From Turbatrix aceti (taxonomy: Eukaryota > Nematoda > Chromadorea > Rhabditida > Panagrolaimidae): DNA of 64,000 bases. The translations under genes were made by a program, and so were the position numbers. Positions 1 to 9,499 of this stretch are shown here, one piece after another. The stretch covers positions 4,240,718-4,304,717 of the forward strand of contig OZ017768.1 in assembly GCA_963969345.1 (NCBI GenBank). Reading direction: 5' to 3'. Under the pieces are notes generated by a model. The model saw nothing but the letters and a program-made list of their open reading frames with translations, was not told the origin of the DNA and ran no database searches. Within the stretch, counting starts at the first letter, position 1. Every line of letters starts with the position of its first letter.

Positions 1-1809
1 CTCGCCCGTCTCCCCGGCTTTCGGGGGGTCATTGGAGCGTTAACTGGTGCTTAAGGACCCGTAAGCGGTCCAGTTGATTGTCTTGGTGTGCTGGGGGGAC
101 TGGTTGCCGTCTGAAAATGTCGAACGGCGTTTTTTCCGTCTGTGGCAACAAAAAAACTGCTAGTTTGTCTGGGTATGTCCTTATTGGCCTTCCGTCACCT
201 GGAGGACCCCCCGCAGCACCCCAGCAAACGTGCGAAAGTTGTTGGGAAATTGGGAAGCAATTAGCGCGTTTTCTTTCCTCCCCGGCGCACAAACCTCATT
301 TGCGAAGGAAGCTACAATCATCAACATCGCCATCAACAATGCCTTGACTCGACTGGGACGGGTGTTGGTGGGTTCGGTTTAATGATGCCCCGGGTTCGTC
401 GCTTGCTGACCGGATGGATCTCAAGTTGATGCAATTGACGCCTTCTCCGGGTGTCCAGGCTTGGCGAGTCCGAAATTACTTGTCACCCTTTGCTTCCTGT
501 CTTTCTTTCTTTCTGTGCACGATGACAGCGACTTTGCGGATTTCCTGATTGCGCTGGGCTCGAACAATCAAACCCGAACGAACGAACACGAGTGCCGTTG
601 CATTCATCCGATCCATCCCTTCGCTCGGGTGTTGTCGCAATCTGCGAATTGTTTTTCTGTCACATTTGCCAAACTCCTGAACTCCTCCTGCAACTTGGTT
701 GGTTACTTTGCCATCCATGGACGAACTGACTGAATCCTGAGAGCCGCATGCAAATATTTGTTCTTTCGCGTGGCGGGCTCTCGAGGGCATCCATCGGGTC
801 ACCTGTCGACACCTGCGACGCCTTGTTTGTCTGCGGGGAACCGGAGTTGATTTGCCATGGTATTCTGGGGATTTGCCTTTCTGCAACGTTGCAAATAGTC
901 CGTTTATGAGTGCACAAGACTTGTCCTCATAACTTTTCCGGTTCAGCGTACGCGTACGCGTGTACGGTATGCATCCTCCCAAATGCATGTGCCGAGGCAT
1001 CCACTGTTTTTATGGCTTCGTGCGAGTGCTGTGCCTCGTGAATTATTGTTGTACTGTCTGGTGGGGATGATCGTCGACGGGTCATTAACGCTCGCCGTGC
1101 AAGTGCGGGGAAACAAAAGACGAAGCAAGCTGCAGCTCGCAACTGGCGCTTCGTCGTCTCGGGGGACGCCATCCGAGCTAGCTCTCGATTCCTCTCCAGC
1201 AGGTGGATGCCATTCACGAACAAACGTGGCTAATCGACTTCCGACTGCCGGTCGTGCTAATGCCATGAGCAAACAGAATGGCACGGATTACGCGCCAAGT
1301 CGCTTGTTTTACCACTGCGCGGGATTTGTCGGCCAGCAATGGCATTCTTGGTGGTCCTCCCTCGATCGGCGGTCGGTCCATAGGTAAATACGCGTCGTCG
1401 ACGAGATCGCTTCCGCCCCCTACGTACCCGGCTTGAAACGGCCTCCCGCGATTTTTGTTGACACAACACGGCGCGCGCACCTTATCGGGGTCGTCGCCTC
1501 CGAGCGGGTCACTCGATCGATCCTCCTCAGCGTCACCGTCGCGACACTGACTTACTTGTCTTGTCTGCAGACCTCACAGCTTACCTCCCCCTTCGGGTTG
1601 CCTCATGATTCCTTCGATCTCCCCTCTCCTGCTCCCGACTCCCGGCCTGACCTGTCGATAAGCCTTTCTCCCAGGGAATTCTATAAGCTTATATTATTTC
1701 TATATGTTTCGTGTTTCATGCAGTTGAGACACTCTTTTTCGTGGTGCTCGAGTATTTTTCAAAAACGGTGTCTGTGATTTTAAAATTTAAAGGTGTTTTT
1801 CCTTTCAGC
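1..1809. other. Non-coding 5' flank
   Basis: I see no convincing gene here; the open frames lack splice structure and family resemblance. There is a short TTTC repeat near 500-515. The last part is probably leader or intron of the following gene, because a pyrimidine-rich tract ending in CTTTCAG stops at 1808, one base before that gene's ATG. Confidence 0.5.
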
Positions 1810-2571
1810 ATGCTCCTCCACACCGCCATCTTCTGCTGCGTCTGTGCCGTGGCCTTTACGGCTGCTGCGAATCCCCTACAGCCTTCTGCCAACTCAGTCA
1901 ACGGCTACCACACGCCAAATGACGATACAAACTACGCCATTCCTTACGGTCAATTGGAAGTCATCAATGAAGGTGAGTTGAGTGTTTGCAAACATTCGCG
2001 TCCGTCCACTTCGATTGAGAGTTGTCCAAAAAATGCACTGGGGGATGAAAAAGATTTTTTGCTTCATTAGTTTTTTTTCCGCGGCCTTAATCAAAAAAAT
2101 TGTGCACTTGATTAACAATTTTTTTTGAAATGTAAAAAGTTTTACAGTAGTCAGAGTACATTTTTTTCAGAAATGCGACTATTTTCCCTCCGCGCAGCGT
2201 GCCGAGAAGCCTGCCTACGCCACTGCAAGCCGATCATGCTGGCGGACACCGAGCAGGTCTTCTTCATCTGCCCTCATGTCAAGCCTCCAGAGAAGTCCAT
2301 CCCTGAAAAGTTGCTGACAAAGATGTCGCTGCCACTCGTGCTCTTCCTCGGCCTCGTAGGGCTCGTCGTCTTCATCTGCTGCGTCTGCTGCTGCCGGGCG
2401 CTGTGCTGCTCGTGCACGCAATCTCACAGATCAGCGTACAGCTCGCGGGAGGGCCTGCATGGCAAGCACATCGACGCTCTCACCGCTGATGGCGATTCAC
2501 CCAACGGCATCGAAGACGTCGATACCTGCCGACAGAATGCCTATCTCGCGCCCAGGGTCTCCAACTGCTGA
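1810..2571 (+). CDS. Small secreted-type single-pass membrane protein, unknown function
   Basis: Two exons, 1810-1972 and 2171-2571, join in phase 1 (GTGAGT donor, TTTTTTTCAG acceptor) to give 187 residues. The N-terminus is a clear signal peptide (MLLHTAIFCCVCAVAFTAAA). The short ectodomain has cysteines in the segment ACREACLRHC and again near FFICPH. One membrane segment (LPLVLFLGLVGLVVFICCVC) is followed by a Cys-rich juxtamembrane stretch that could be palmitoylated, and a hydrophilic tail of about 60 residues. An acceptor-like CTTTCAG lies directly before the ATG, suggesting a leader intron or trans-splice site. AATAAA signals lie at 2685 and 2821. The family is not recognised; the type I topology is inferred. 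Confidence 0.75.
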
Positions 2572-3082
2572 CCACCTGGTTCTCGATTTTTTTTTGTTTG
2601 TTGGCAGTCGTGTATCGTCCCGCCCAGGACGACTCACTCGGGTCCTCTCTTTTATCCGCCTCCCAAGCATCATCTCGTGCGTCGAATAAATCACGTTTTT
2701 TTTCTGATACTCGCTGTGCCTGCCGCCGACGCTCATCAAGCGATGCTCCCTTATTTGATACTCGTTTGTCCGTTTTTTTGTATTTTACCGAGCACTTTTG
2801 CCTCATTATTAGTTCAAAGGAATAAAGTTATCACGTAGCAAATGCCATTTTTGTTGAAAATGGAAAAAATCAATGTTGCACCACAACACACACCGTCGTC
2901 AAATTCGACTTATTCATCGATTCACCGTCAACTGGAACATTCTGACAGATCAGTGCCCAAAGCAGCGCCCAAAACTTCGTTATCAGTCAGCTGCGTCCGT
3001 GTCAACAAAAAAAATTTTGATTTTCAAGGTGCGGTACACCTTCACCTTCGTCGAAAGGATCGATGTGCATCTCACAACAATC

Positions 3083-3724
3083 ATGCAGTCGCCGGTCGCT
3101 CTTGCCGCAGATACGCTTCCTACCTACGAGCAGGTGCTTGCCGCAGATGCCGAGCACCGTCCTCGTCACCTTCCCTACCCTCACCCCCAGCAGCCTCCGC
3201 CCCGGCCCCCGCCTCCGCCTCCGGGGTCAATGCCAATGCCGATGCCGATGCCAATGCCCCAAAATGGCCGGGAATCAGAATACTCAGCCGAACAGCACGC
3301 CCGGATGATCCAGAGCCTCGCGCCGCCTCCGCAGACCAATCGAGTGCCCATCGGCTTTGTGTATCGACCCAACCAGCCAGTTGTCAACAGCGGCGTGGAG
3401 TACACGGTAGTACAGGCACCTCCATCCGGATTAGACCGTGCACGCAACCTCGTATCTACCGCCATCCGCAGGCCACCCCGTCCGACGTACCGGCCACCTG
3501 CGGCCCCTGTCTCTGTTCTGCGTCCTCCAGGGCCTCCTCCGATAACCCCAGTCGTCGTTCAAAGACAACGAAAGAGGAGAAGGTGTGGAACAGGAGTGAT
3601 AAACAAAAAAGTACTCTTTTGTGCCATTATTTTCATTGGACTCTGCATTGCTGTCGTTTTTGTCGTCAAACACTTTGCTAGGTGGGTAAAAAATGCCCGG
3701 AGTGGGCTTTTGTTTGTGTTTTAG
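3083..3724 (+). CDS. Proline-rich tail-anchored protein with PTYEQV motif
   Basis: A single exon encodes 213 residues if it starts at the ATG at 3083. The frame is open further upstream, but that part looks like leader sequence. An N-terminal LPTYEQV motif resembles the PPxY or PTxY ligands of WW domains. It is followed by a proline-rich stretch (PPPRPPPPPPG), a Met-Pro dipeptide run, more PPG-rich sequence and a basic patch (QRQRKRRR). One C-terminal membrane helix (VLFCAIIFIGLCIAVVFVVK) makes it a likely tail-anchored protein with a cytosolic N-terminus. A polyadenylation signal lies at 3745. It resembles its neighbours in plan (disordered N-terminus, basic patch, C-terminal helix) more than in sequence. 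Function is unknown; binding to a Nedd4-type WW ligase is only inferred from the motif. Confidence 0.65.
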   Translation: MQSPVALAADTLPTYEQVLAADAEHRPRHLPYPHPQQPPPRPPPPPPGSMPMPMPMPMPQNGRESEYSAEQHARMIQSLAPPPQTNRVPIGFVYRPNQPVVNSGVEYTVVQAPPSGLDRARNLVSTAIRRPPRPTYRPPAAPVSVLRPPGPPPITPVVVQRQRKRRRCGTGVINKKVLFCAIIFIGLCIAVVFVVKHFARWVKNARSGLLFVF

Positions 3725-4191
3725 TTCTGTTTGCGTTTGACTTGAATAAAAATTGTATTCCCGGGTAAAAAACAGATAACAATGCATTCCTGGTTTTGTC
3801 GAGTTCCATGTACGTGAATGAATCACGATCAGTAGCACTCCAGAAGCCAACAAGTTCAAAAACAGGTGGGGCTCCCAGGCTCCTTCAAAAACCAATAAAA
3901 ACTTACCAGTATCAAAATTCCTTACTTTTCTATCCAAAATCGAGCAACCGGTGAAAATCGAAAATCGGTACTTTTGCACGATTCAAAAAAAGACTTTCTT
4001 TCATCTTGTTGCAATCGGCGCGAATTTTGTTTACACTTGACGGCTTATTCCTTTTATCCATTACACAACCGACACCTGCAGGCAGGTGGGGAGGAGGTAA
4101 GAGACCCAGACCCCTTCAGTCAACTCCGGATTGATCAAAGTTGCGCATTGCTCATACCTGCCACTTACCTGCCTGCCACCTGCCTACCGGC
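3725..4191. other. Intergenic, with ACCTGC-rich block
   Basis: This holds the 3' end of the previous gene (AATAAA at 3745). From about 4075 to 4190 there are several CACCTG/CAGGTG and ACCTGCC repeats just upstream of the next small gene, which could be regulatory E-boxes. No gene is seen. Confidence 0.4.
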
Positions 4192-4425
4192 ATGATCCGC
4201 GCCAGCCAGCCGCCTTCCTACGAAGAAGCCTGTGTCATCCATGATCACCCTTATTCGCATCCGGACAGTCCAGTTCTCGAAAACGCGACTTTGAATCGGA
4301 AAAATCTTCAACCGGACATCGTTGGCGAAACAGACTGGTGCCTCTCTGCTTCCTGTGTTTCGTGATCGTCGTCTTTACCGGCCTAGAAGTTGCTTTCATG
4401 CTTGGAATGCTGAATCGTTGGTGAT
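4192..4425 (+). pseudogene. PPSYEEA small membrane-protein gene, reading frame interrupted
   Basis: The ATG at 4192 opens a 57-residue frame that starts MIRASQPPSYEEACV, a clear PPxY motif, and stops at 4365 with no membrane segment. In another frame, from about 4281 to a stop near 4425, a basic stretch (HRWRNR) leads into a hydrophobic helix (LCFLCFVIVVFTGLEVAFML), exactly the C-terminal plan of the neighbouring genes. I could not find a GT-AG intron that joins the two frames in phase. The likely explanations are an indel that broke the gene, an assembly error, or unusual processing. AATAAA follows at 4454. Confidence 0.5.
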
Positions 4426-4750
4426 TGATAACATTGAATTGTTCACGAAAATAAATAAAAGACAAATCACAATTTTTACAACAGTCACAACCAAATGGGT
4501 CGAAGTTGTTGTGCATTCAATTGAGTTGACGTCAGCTAAAAAACAAAAACCCTGCGTCACAGGGCGCGCGTGAGTCAGGAAGGGGGACTATTCTATTTGA
4601 TCAGGCGCTATCAGCACGCACACCTCCTTCGAAGCCGGGCTCGAAGTATAGTATTTATTGATCGCGCTCAATGACAGAAATAAGACTCGTGCACACACAC
4701 AACCTCTCAACTTCATACCACTTTACCACTTCGTTGAAGTCGTCGTCGTA

Positions 4751-5660
4751 ATGGATCCTAAAGATTTACCTCCGCCGTACAGTGCCGGAATTGGCGGTGG
4801 CGCAGCTCCGGTCAACTCCTTTGTCCCCATCGGCAGCGGCGCACAGGCTCCAAGTGCCCCGCCCATCGGCAGCGGCGCCCAAGCTCCCGGAGCAATGCCC
4901 CCGCCGTACCCTGCTTACCCCCCGTACCCCACTGGACCCGGAGTAGTGCCGCCACCTTATACAATTCAGCAGCCCGGTGTTGCCCAGACAGCGCGGCCCT
5001 TCACCACGGTGACTCTCATGGACGGAAGAAGGTGCGGGAGATGGGGTCGTCGGTGGCACCGGAGAAACCGCGGTCAGGCTACTGTAATCACTACGAACGA
5101 TCCGGGTAAGTGCTATTGGTGCAGGAATCTTTACGGGTGGTTTTTTGATGGTCTTGGCACCGTAAAAAAACAATTAAAGTTTATCAGAAGCGTAACTTAA
5201 CGGGGTTTTTGTTTTTGCGATAACGAAAATAATGACAATTTTTGGACTAAAAAATCAGACCAAAAAATCAGACCAAAAATTCAAAAAAATCAGTCCCAAA
5301 AATCAAAAAATTAGTCTAAATATGAAAAAAATTATTTTATTCGTCAAAAAAATCATTTTATTCGTTAAAAAAATCATTTTATTTGTTAAAAAAATTTTTA
5401 TTTTGTGCATAATTTTTTTTGGTAAAAAAAGTTTTGCACATTTTTTTCTAAAAATGTATTGGCCAAAACCGAAAAAAAATTGGGAACCTTGTTTCTGCCG
5501 CCCTGGTTTACAAAAAAATACGCAAAGTGTTTCAGAAATGCAAAGGCAGCTCTTGACTGAGGTACAAGAACGCCGAAAGCGAGCGTTCATCATCAGCACC
5601 ATCTTCTTCATTTTTATGGTTGCAATCGCGATCGTTTGGATCATCTTGGCAACTCGATAG
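4751..5660 (+). CDS. PPPY-rich tail-anchored protein
   Basis: Two exons, 4751-5105 and 5536-5660, joined in phase 1 (GGTAAGT donor, TTCAG acceptor), give 159 residues. The N-terminus has the PPxY motifs LPPPYSAG, MPPPYPAY and VPPPYTIQ and a duplicated PIGSGAQAP unit. A basic cluster (GRRCGRWGRRWHRRNRG) ends exon 1. Exon 2 encodes a charged linker (QERRKR) and one terminal hydrophobic helix (AFIISTIFFIFMVAIAIVWI), so the protein is probably tail-anchored. The intron is 430 bases, A/T-rich, with several near-repeats of a TTATTCGTTAAAAAAATCAT type. The gene at 22707 shares the phase-1 junction after a P-G codon and the membrane-helix exon. PPxY motifs bind WW domains, so a ubiquitin-ligase adaptor is possible but unproven. 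Confidence 0.75.
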
Positions 5661-6232
5661 CGTTAAATTTTCCGTCTACTAATTGTTAGTCCTTCAAACC
5701 CTTCAAACTCCAAAGACTACTTTTTTTTACTCATTCTGAAGCGGGAATACGCGCGGTGCAGTTCACAGATATTTTTACCGAGGACATGCCAATGAGAGCA
5801 ATTCTCTCTCCGATCTTTCCTATTTTTCTTTGACAAAACATGTGTAAAACGTTTCTGATCGTAATGAGTTGTTACGCGGCTACATAAACCGTGCGTCAGT
5901 TACAAAAACGTGTAAACTATAATACAAAAAAAGCCAACTGTCTCAAACTTGGGTCAGACACGTTGTGCGCACTTCGCGGACGTTCGTTCTGTGAAGCGAT
6001 CGCCCGAGACGTCTGGTGATAAAAAAAAACAGCGAACGGTCACATGATATTCACAGAGCTTGCATAACAGCACACAATCAGCTTTTATGGGTTGAGCCTT
6101 GCCGGTATCAAGGCAGGTGACGCAAGCGCGCACCGTTGACGTACTTCCGGGGCGACGACCCTAAGGTGGTACATATAAAATGGGGGTGGGGGTGCAAACT
6201 GATTACCTATCTCAATCTTGTTCCACACAACA
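5661..6232. other. Intergenic, upstream region of the first 106-residue gene
   Basis: No gene is seen. The last 100 bases contain a GACGTACTTCC element and a TATA box that match the upstream region of the paralogous gene at 7362. Confidence 0.5.
6174..6180 (+). promoter_or_regulatory. TATA box of the gene at 6233
   Basis: TATAAAA lies 59 bases before the ATG and is followed by the G-rich tract GGGGGTGGGGGTGCAAA. The paralogue at 7362 has TATAAAG followed by GAGGGTGGGGTGCAAA at the same relative place, so the core promoter is duplicated and conserved. Confidence 0.7.
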
Positions 6233-6553
6233 ATGTCGGCGAGCGTTGCTGCAGGTACTATGCTGTTCTACACGACGGCTTCGGCGTCTACTCGGCCAAA
6301 AACTACTCACGCCAACGTTCAAGAAAGCAGCACAGATGCCCTACCTTCTCCTGCACCTGTCAGGCCCGATTCAACAGTCGTCGTCGTCGAAAACGCAGAA
6401 CACGACGTCGATCCAAAGAAAGCGCTTGGCTGTAAACGTTTCAAGTTTTTAAATCCTATCATTGTTATACTTTTCTTAGTACTTTTTGCACTTTGTGGTG
6501 CCGTGTGGATTGGCACGGGACTGATTAGGGTTACTACTGTATCGACGCAATGA
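6233..6553 (+). CDS. 106-residue tail-anchored protein, paralogue of the gene at 7362
   Basis: One exon, 106 residues. The N-terminus MSASVAAGTMLFYTTASAS matches MSATVAAGTLLSFTTFSAA of the downstream copy. The middle is hydrophilic with TVVVVENAEHDVD (TVVIIRDAQHGAD in the copy). A basic residue cluster and NPIIVILFLVLFALCGAVWI form the single membrane segment, near the C-terminus. The equal length and shared start, centre and helix show a tandem duplication. The promoter has a TATA box and no acceptor-like site before the ATG. Polyadenylation signal AAATAAA lies just after the stop. No known family is recognised. Confidence 0.75.
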   Translation: MSASVAAGTMLFYTTASASTRPKTTHANVQESSTDALPSPAPVRPDSTVVVVENAEHDVDPKKALGCKRFKFLNPIIVILFLVLFALCGAVWIGTGLIRVTTVSTQ

Positions 6554-7361
6554 AAGAAATAAATCGTGTTCGTTGGCGAACAAAAAACATCAGTTCGCAA
6601 ATGCTTTGTTTGAAATCTTACAAAATTCGTCAAATTTTATAACATTTTTGCAAAGCCTGAAAAAATTGTAAAATAAAACTTGATAAATAAATTGTTAATT
6701 CTAATATTTTTCTCAATCAGAAGTAGACGAAAATGTGGATAATAACAGAAGGCACTCCGATTGTATAGCTCACCTGGAAAATTTTATGTTCGAAAATGTC
6801 ATTAAATTTTGCTCTACCCAGATTGCCGTCCTGGATAACTACATTTCTGTTGGCGTCTCGTAGACTACCAGTAGTAGTCACACAAAATACGAAGAGCTAT
6901 TTTTGTTCCTATTGGTCCTTAACAGGTGGTCTTTCTATGACAAATGCGTAAATGTAACCAACATGACATTTACCAACCAGACGAGCGGAAAAAAAAACTC
7001 GCATCTTCTCAAAAATACGCATACATGTTTTTCAAAGTTTTTTTTTCAATGCGTTTTTCGATTTAATTTCGACCAAAGTTTAATAAATATTTATATGGAT
7101 GTTTTAAAAACAACGAGCAACGAGCACTGAATGGAGTGTACGTTGATCTATTCACTACACAATCAGTTTGCTATTTTAGGCGATCATGCAACGAAGCGTT
7201 GATTTTCAACTGTATCAACCAACGGCAATCAGCTCACAACTCCACCTCTGACGCACTTCCTGTGCAGGGTCGCGGGCCCGGGTGCGGCGTATAAAGTGAG
7301 GGTGGGGTGCAAAGCAGCAGCAAAGAAGCTCCGCTTCCATCGTTGTCTTGTAGTCTGCACA
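6554..7361. other. Intergenic, upstream of second 106-residue gene
   Basis: A/T-rich, with no gene. A short open frame at 6903-7130 has no support. The promoter of the next gene occupies the last 110 bases. Confidence 0.45.
7290..7296 (+). promoter_or_regulatory. TATA box of the gene at 7362
   Basis: TATAAAG lies 72 bases before the ATG, followed by GAGGGTGGGGTGCAAA. GACGCACTTCC lies upstream and matches GACGTACTTCC of the first copy. Confidence 0.7.
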
Positions 7362-7682
7362 ATGTCAGCGACCGTAGCTGCTGGTACTCTGCTGTCTTTT
7401 ACCACGTTTTCTGCTGCCTCAAAGCCAAGAACTCCCGTTTACGTGGCTCACGGCACCCAGGACAGAAATATCGACAACGGCGCACTTCCCGTGAAATCTG
7501 CACCGCCAGAGACAACTGTTGTTATTATCCGAGATGCGCAACACGGCGCTGATCTAATGACTACGCAAAGCTGCTTTAGACTTTCAAATCCGGTGATTAC
7601 GGGCATTTTTCTGGCGCTGCTGGTTATTTTTAGTGCCGTATGGATTGTCGTGGTGCTGGCAAGATCAACTTCTGAATCTTGA
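7362..7682 (+). CDS. 106-residue tail-anchored protein, tandem paralogue
   Basis: One exon, 106 residues, the same length as the copy at 6233. It has the start MSATVAAGTLLSFTTFSAAS, a hydrophilic middle with PPETTVVIIRDAQHGAD, and the C-terminal membrane helix NPVITGIFLALLVIFSAVWI followed by a short tail (VVVLARSTSES). About half of the residues match the first copy by eye, best at the N-terminus and the helix, so both ends are probably under constraint. Function unknown. Confidence 0.75.
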   Translation: MSATVAAGTLLSFTTFSAASKPRTPVYVAHGTQDRNIDNGALPVKSAPPETTVVIIRDAQHGADLMTTQSCFRLSNPVITGIFLALLVIFSAVWIVVVLARSTSES

Positions 7683-8433
7683 ATACTGTATATATTTTTT
7701 AATTTAGAAATTGGTGTATAAATCGTATGATGACTTCGTTCAAGCGATTTCTTACATGCAACAATGACCGTAGGCTTACGGTAAGCTTCTTGTATATTTC
7801 CGAAAAATTTCCAGTTGTTGCTTTAGAATCAAAAATTTGTGAGCTTTTGGCGTTCGCGAATAAATCAAAATTTCGCGAACAAATGAAACAAACAAAAAAT
7901 TTGGTAAAGTTGGAAAAATTTATGTTATTTGACAAAAAAATGACAAATAACATTTATCAAATTCAGTCTATAACGGGTGTAAGGAACCTGTTATCCAAAA
8001 CGAGAAAACGTGGATTACCAATTTTCATATTTTTCTACTCGAGCGAACAAAATTTAGCACAATTGATAAAAAAATCTGTTTTCGAAATTTTTTTCGCGAC
8101 AGGTTCTCGACAAAAAAATTAATGTCTGCGGTAAAATTTTTTTCACGAACGACCAAAAATTGTGCCTTGGCTCAAAATTTTTGCAAAAATTTTTAAAACA
8201 GTCCTACAAAAAACGGTTCTGCCCAGAATCGTGATATTCCAGCGAAAAACTATGTAAAATAATGGTTTTTATTTATTTCGAAAACCAACGGCAGCGTGGG
8301 AGAGAATAAAATACACCCAAGCCGCAGAGGGGAAGGAAACAAGGAAAATGAAATAGAAAAGGAAAAGGAGAACCGAACCGTAGTGAGTGAGACCCAGTGT
8401 GCGCTACTGCTGCACGTCGTCGTCAGCGTCAGG
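7683..8433. other. Intergenic between convergent genes
   Basis: A/T-rich. TTTATT at 8268-8277 is an AATAAA signal for the minus-strand gene that ends at 8434. The open frames here (for example 7727-8122) look like chance frames in A/T-rich DNA. Confidence 0.45.
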
Positions 8434-9499
8434 TCAGTCATCAGCGTTGACGACAATGGTCCTGGTCGCTGTCGGAGAAGCGCCGGCCGATGATTCAGAC
8501 GCTTCGCTTTTTGCCAGTCGGTTGTAATCAAACTTTTGCTACAAGGAAAAATATAAAATAAATGGCGCTGACGAAAAGAAAACGAAGAAGACGAGGCTGA
8601 CTCACCTTGAGAAAACGCGCGTACCGGTTGTACACGCCGATGAAGCACATGGTTCCTGCTGCGGACATGTGGAGCATGATGGCGATCAGGTAGATCCAGA
8701 AAGGACCCAAAACGTATTCAACTTTGTCTGTGTCGACGAAGACACCCGGGATCTGGGCTGTAGCGTAGTTTTTCTTGCCTACGGCCATGATGAGCACGAG
8801 GCAGAGCGCCAGGAGGTCAGCCAGCACGACAAGACCTGTCAGAATCGTAGTCTGAAGGTGGACGAGGAAGAGTCGCTCCTGTAGCACGCCTATGAAGGCG
8901 CACATCAGTCCGATCGCGTTGCAGACGAAAAGGAAGACCATCGAGAGCCGGCAGATGTCCACGGCCCGAAGAAAGCCGGAGCTGTCCAGGGACATGTACA
9001 GTACCCCCAGAAGGCAGCAGAAGGCTATCTGAATCGCCCATGAATATTAAAAACAAGTCCGCCCGCGTCACAGCTGTCGGGTGCTATTTTTTGCCCCTTC
9101 CCGAGCAAAAAACAAACAAAATCGGTTGCAAAAATTTTTTTGAATGTAAATAAACCCTGTTTTTGTAGGTTTATACGTTTTTGGACTGTTTGTGACGGTC
9201 CAAAAAAGGTAGGTTGTTGCCAGCAAAAAAATGGTTGTTTGCATTGACACTCGCGTGCGCAGCATAAAACGATTGAACCCCTCGTTTTGGGGCTATGAAC
9301 AAAAAAGTAATTGCCAGAACATTCCGCGCATTAGGGAAACTTTGAAGGCACGTGATCGACCTACCTGAAGGGTGGTGGAAGCGAGAACGGCGTTTCTGAC
9401 GTGGAGCAACTCGCAGCACGCTGCTGGGTAGTACTCCGCGGCTTCGGGGTCAAATTCGGTGTCGGCATCGCGGGCGCCGTTTGCGTGGACTTTTACCAT
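8434..9499 (-). CDS. Four-pass membrane protein (tetraspan), unknown family
   Basis: Three exons on the minus strand, 9499-9365, 9028-8606 and 8538-8434, all phase 0, encode 220 residues. Introns are 336 and 67 bases, with GTAGGT and GTGAGT donors and TTCAG and TTGTAG acceptors. Four hydrophobic segments are visible: around residues 35-58, 72-93 (MVFLFVCNAIGLMCAFIGVL), 103-126 (ILTGLVVLADLLALCLVLIM) and 152-176 (YLIAIMLHMSAAGTMCFIGV). The N-terminus is acidic and the C-terminal tail is polar, ending TRTIVVNADD, so both are probably cytosolic. The plan resembles claudin/PMP22/MARVEL-like proteins, but no family signature is clear. AATAAA signals lie beyond the stop (8268-8277, minus sense). 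Confidence 0.8.

Noticed and set aside
983..1387. 134-codon open frame, plus strand
   Set aside because: No splice signals, no family resemblance, overlapped by equal-length frames on the other strand.
5232..5535. Upstream part of the frame that ends at 5660
   Set aside because: Lys/Ile/Phe-rich translation of an A/T-rich intron; the TTCAG acceptor at 5535 marks the real exon start.
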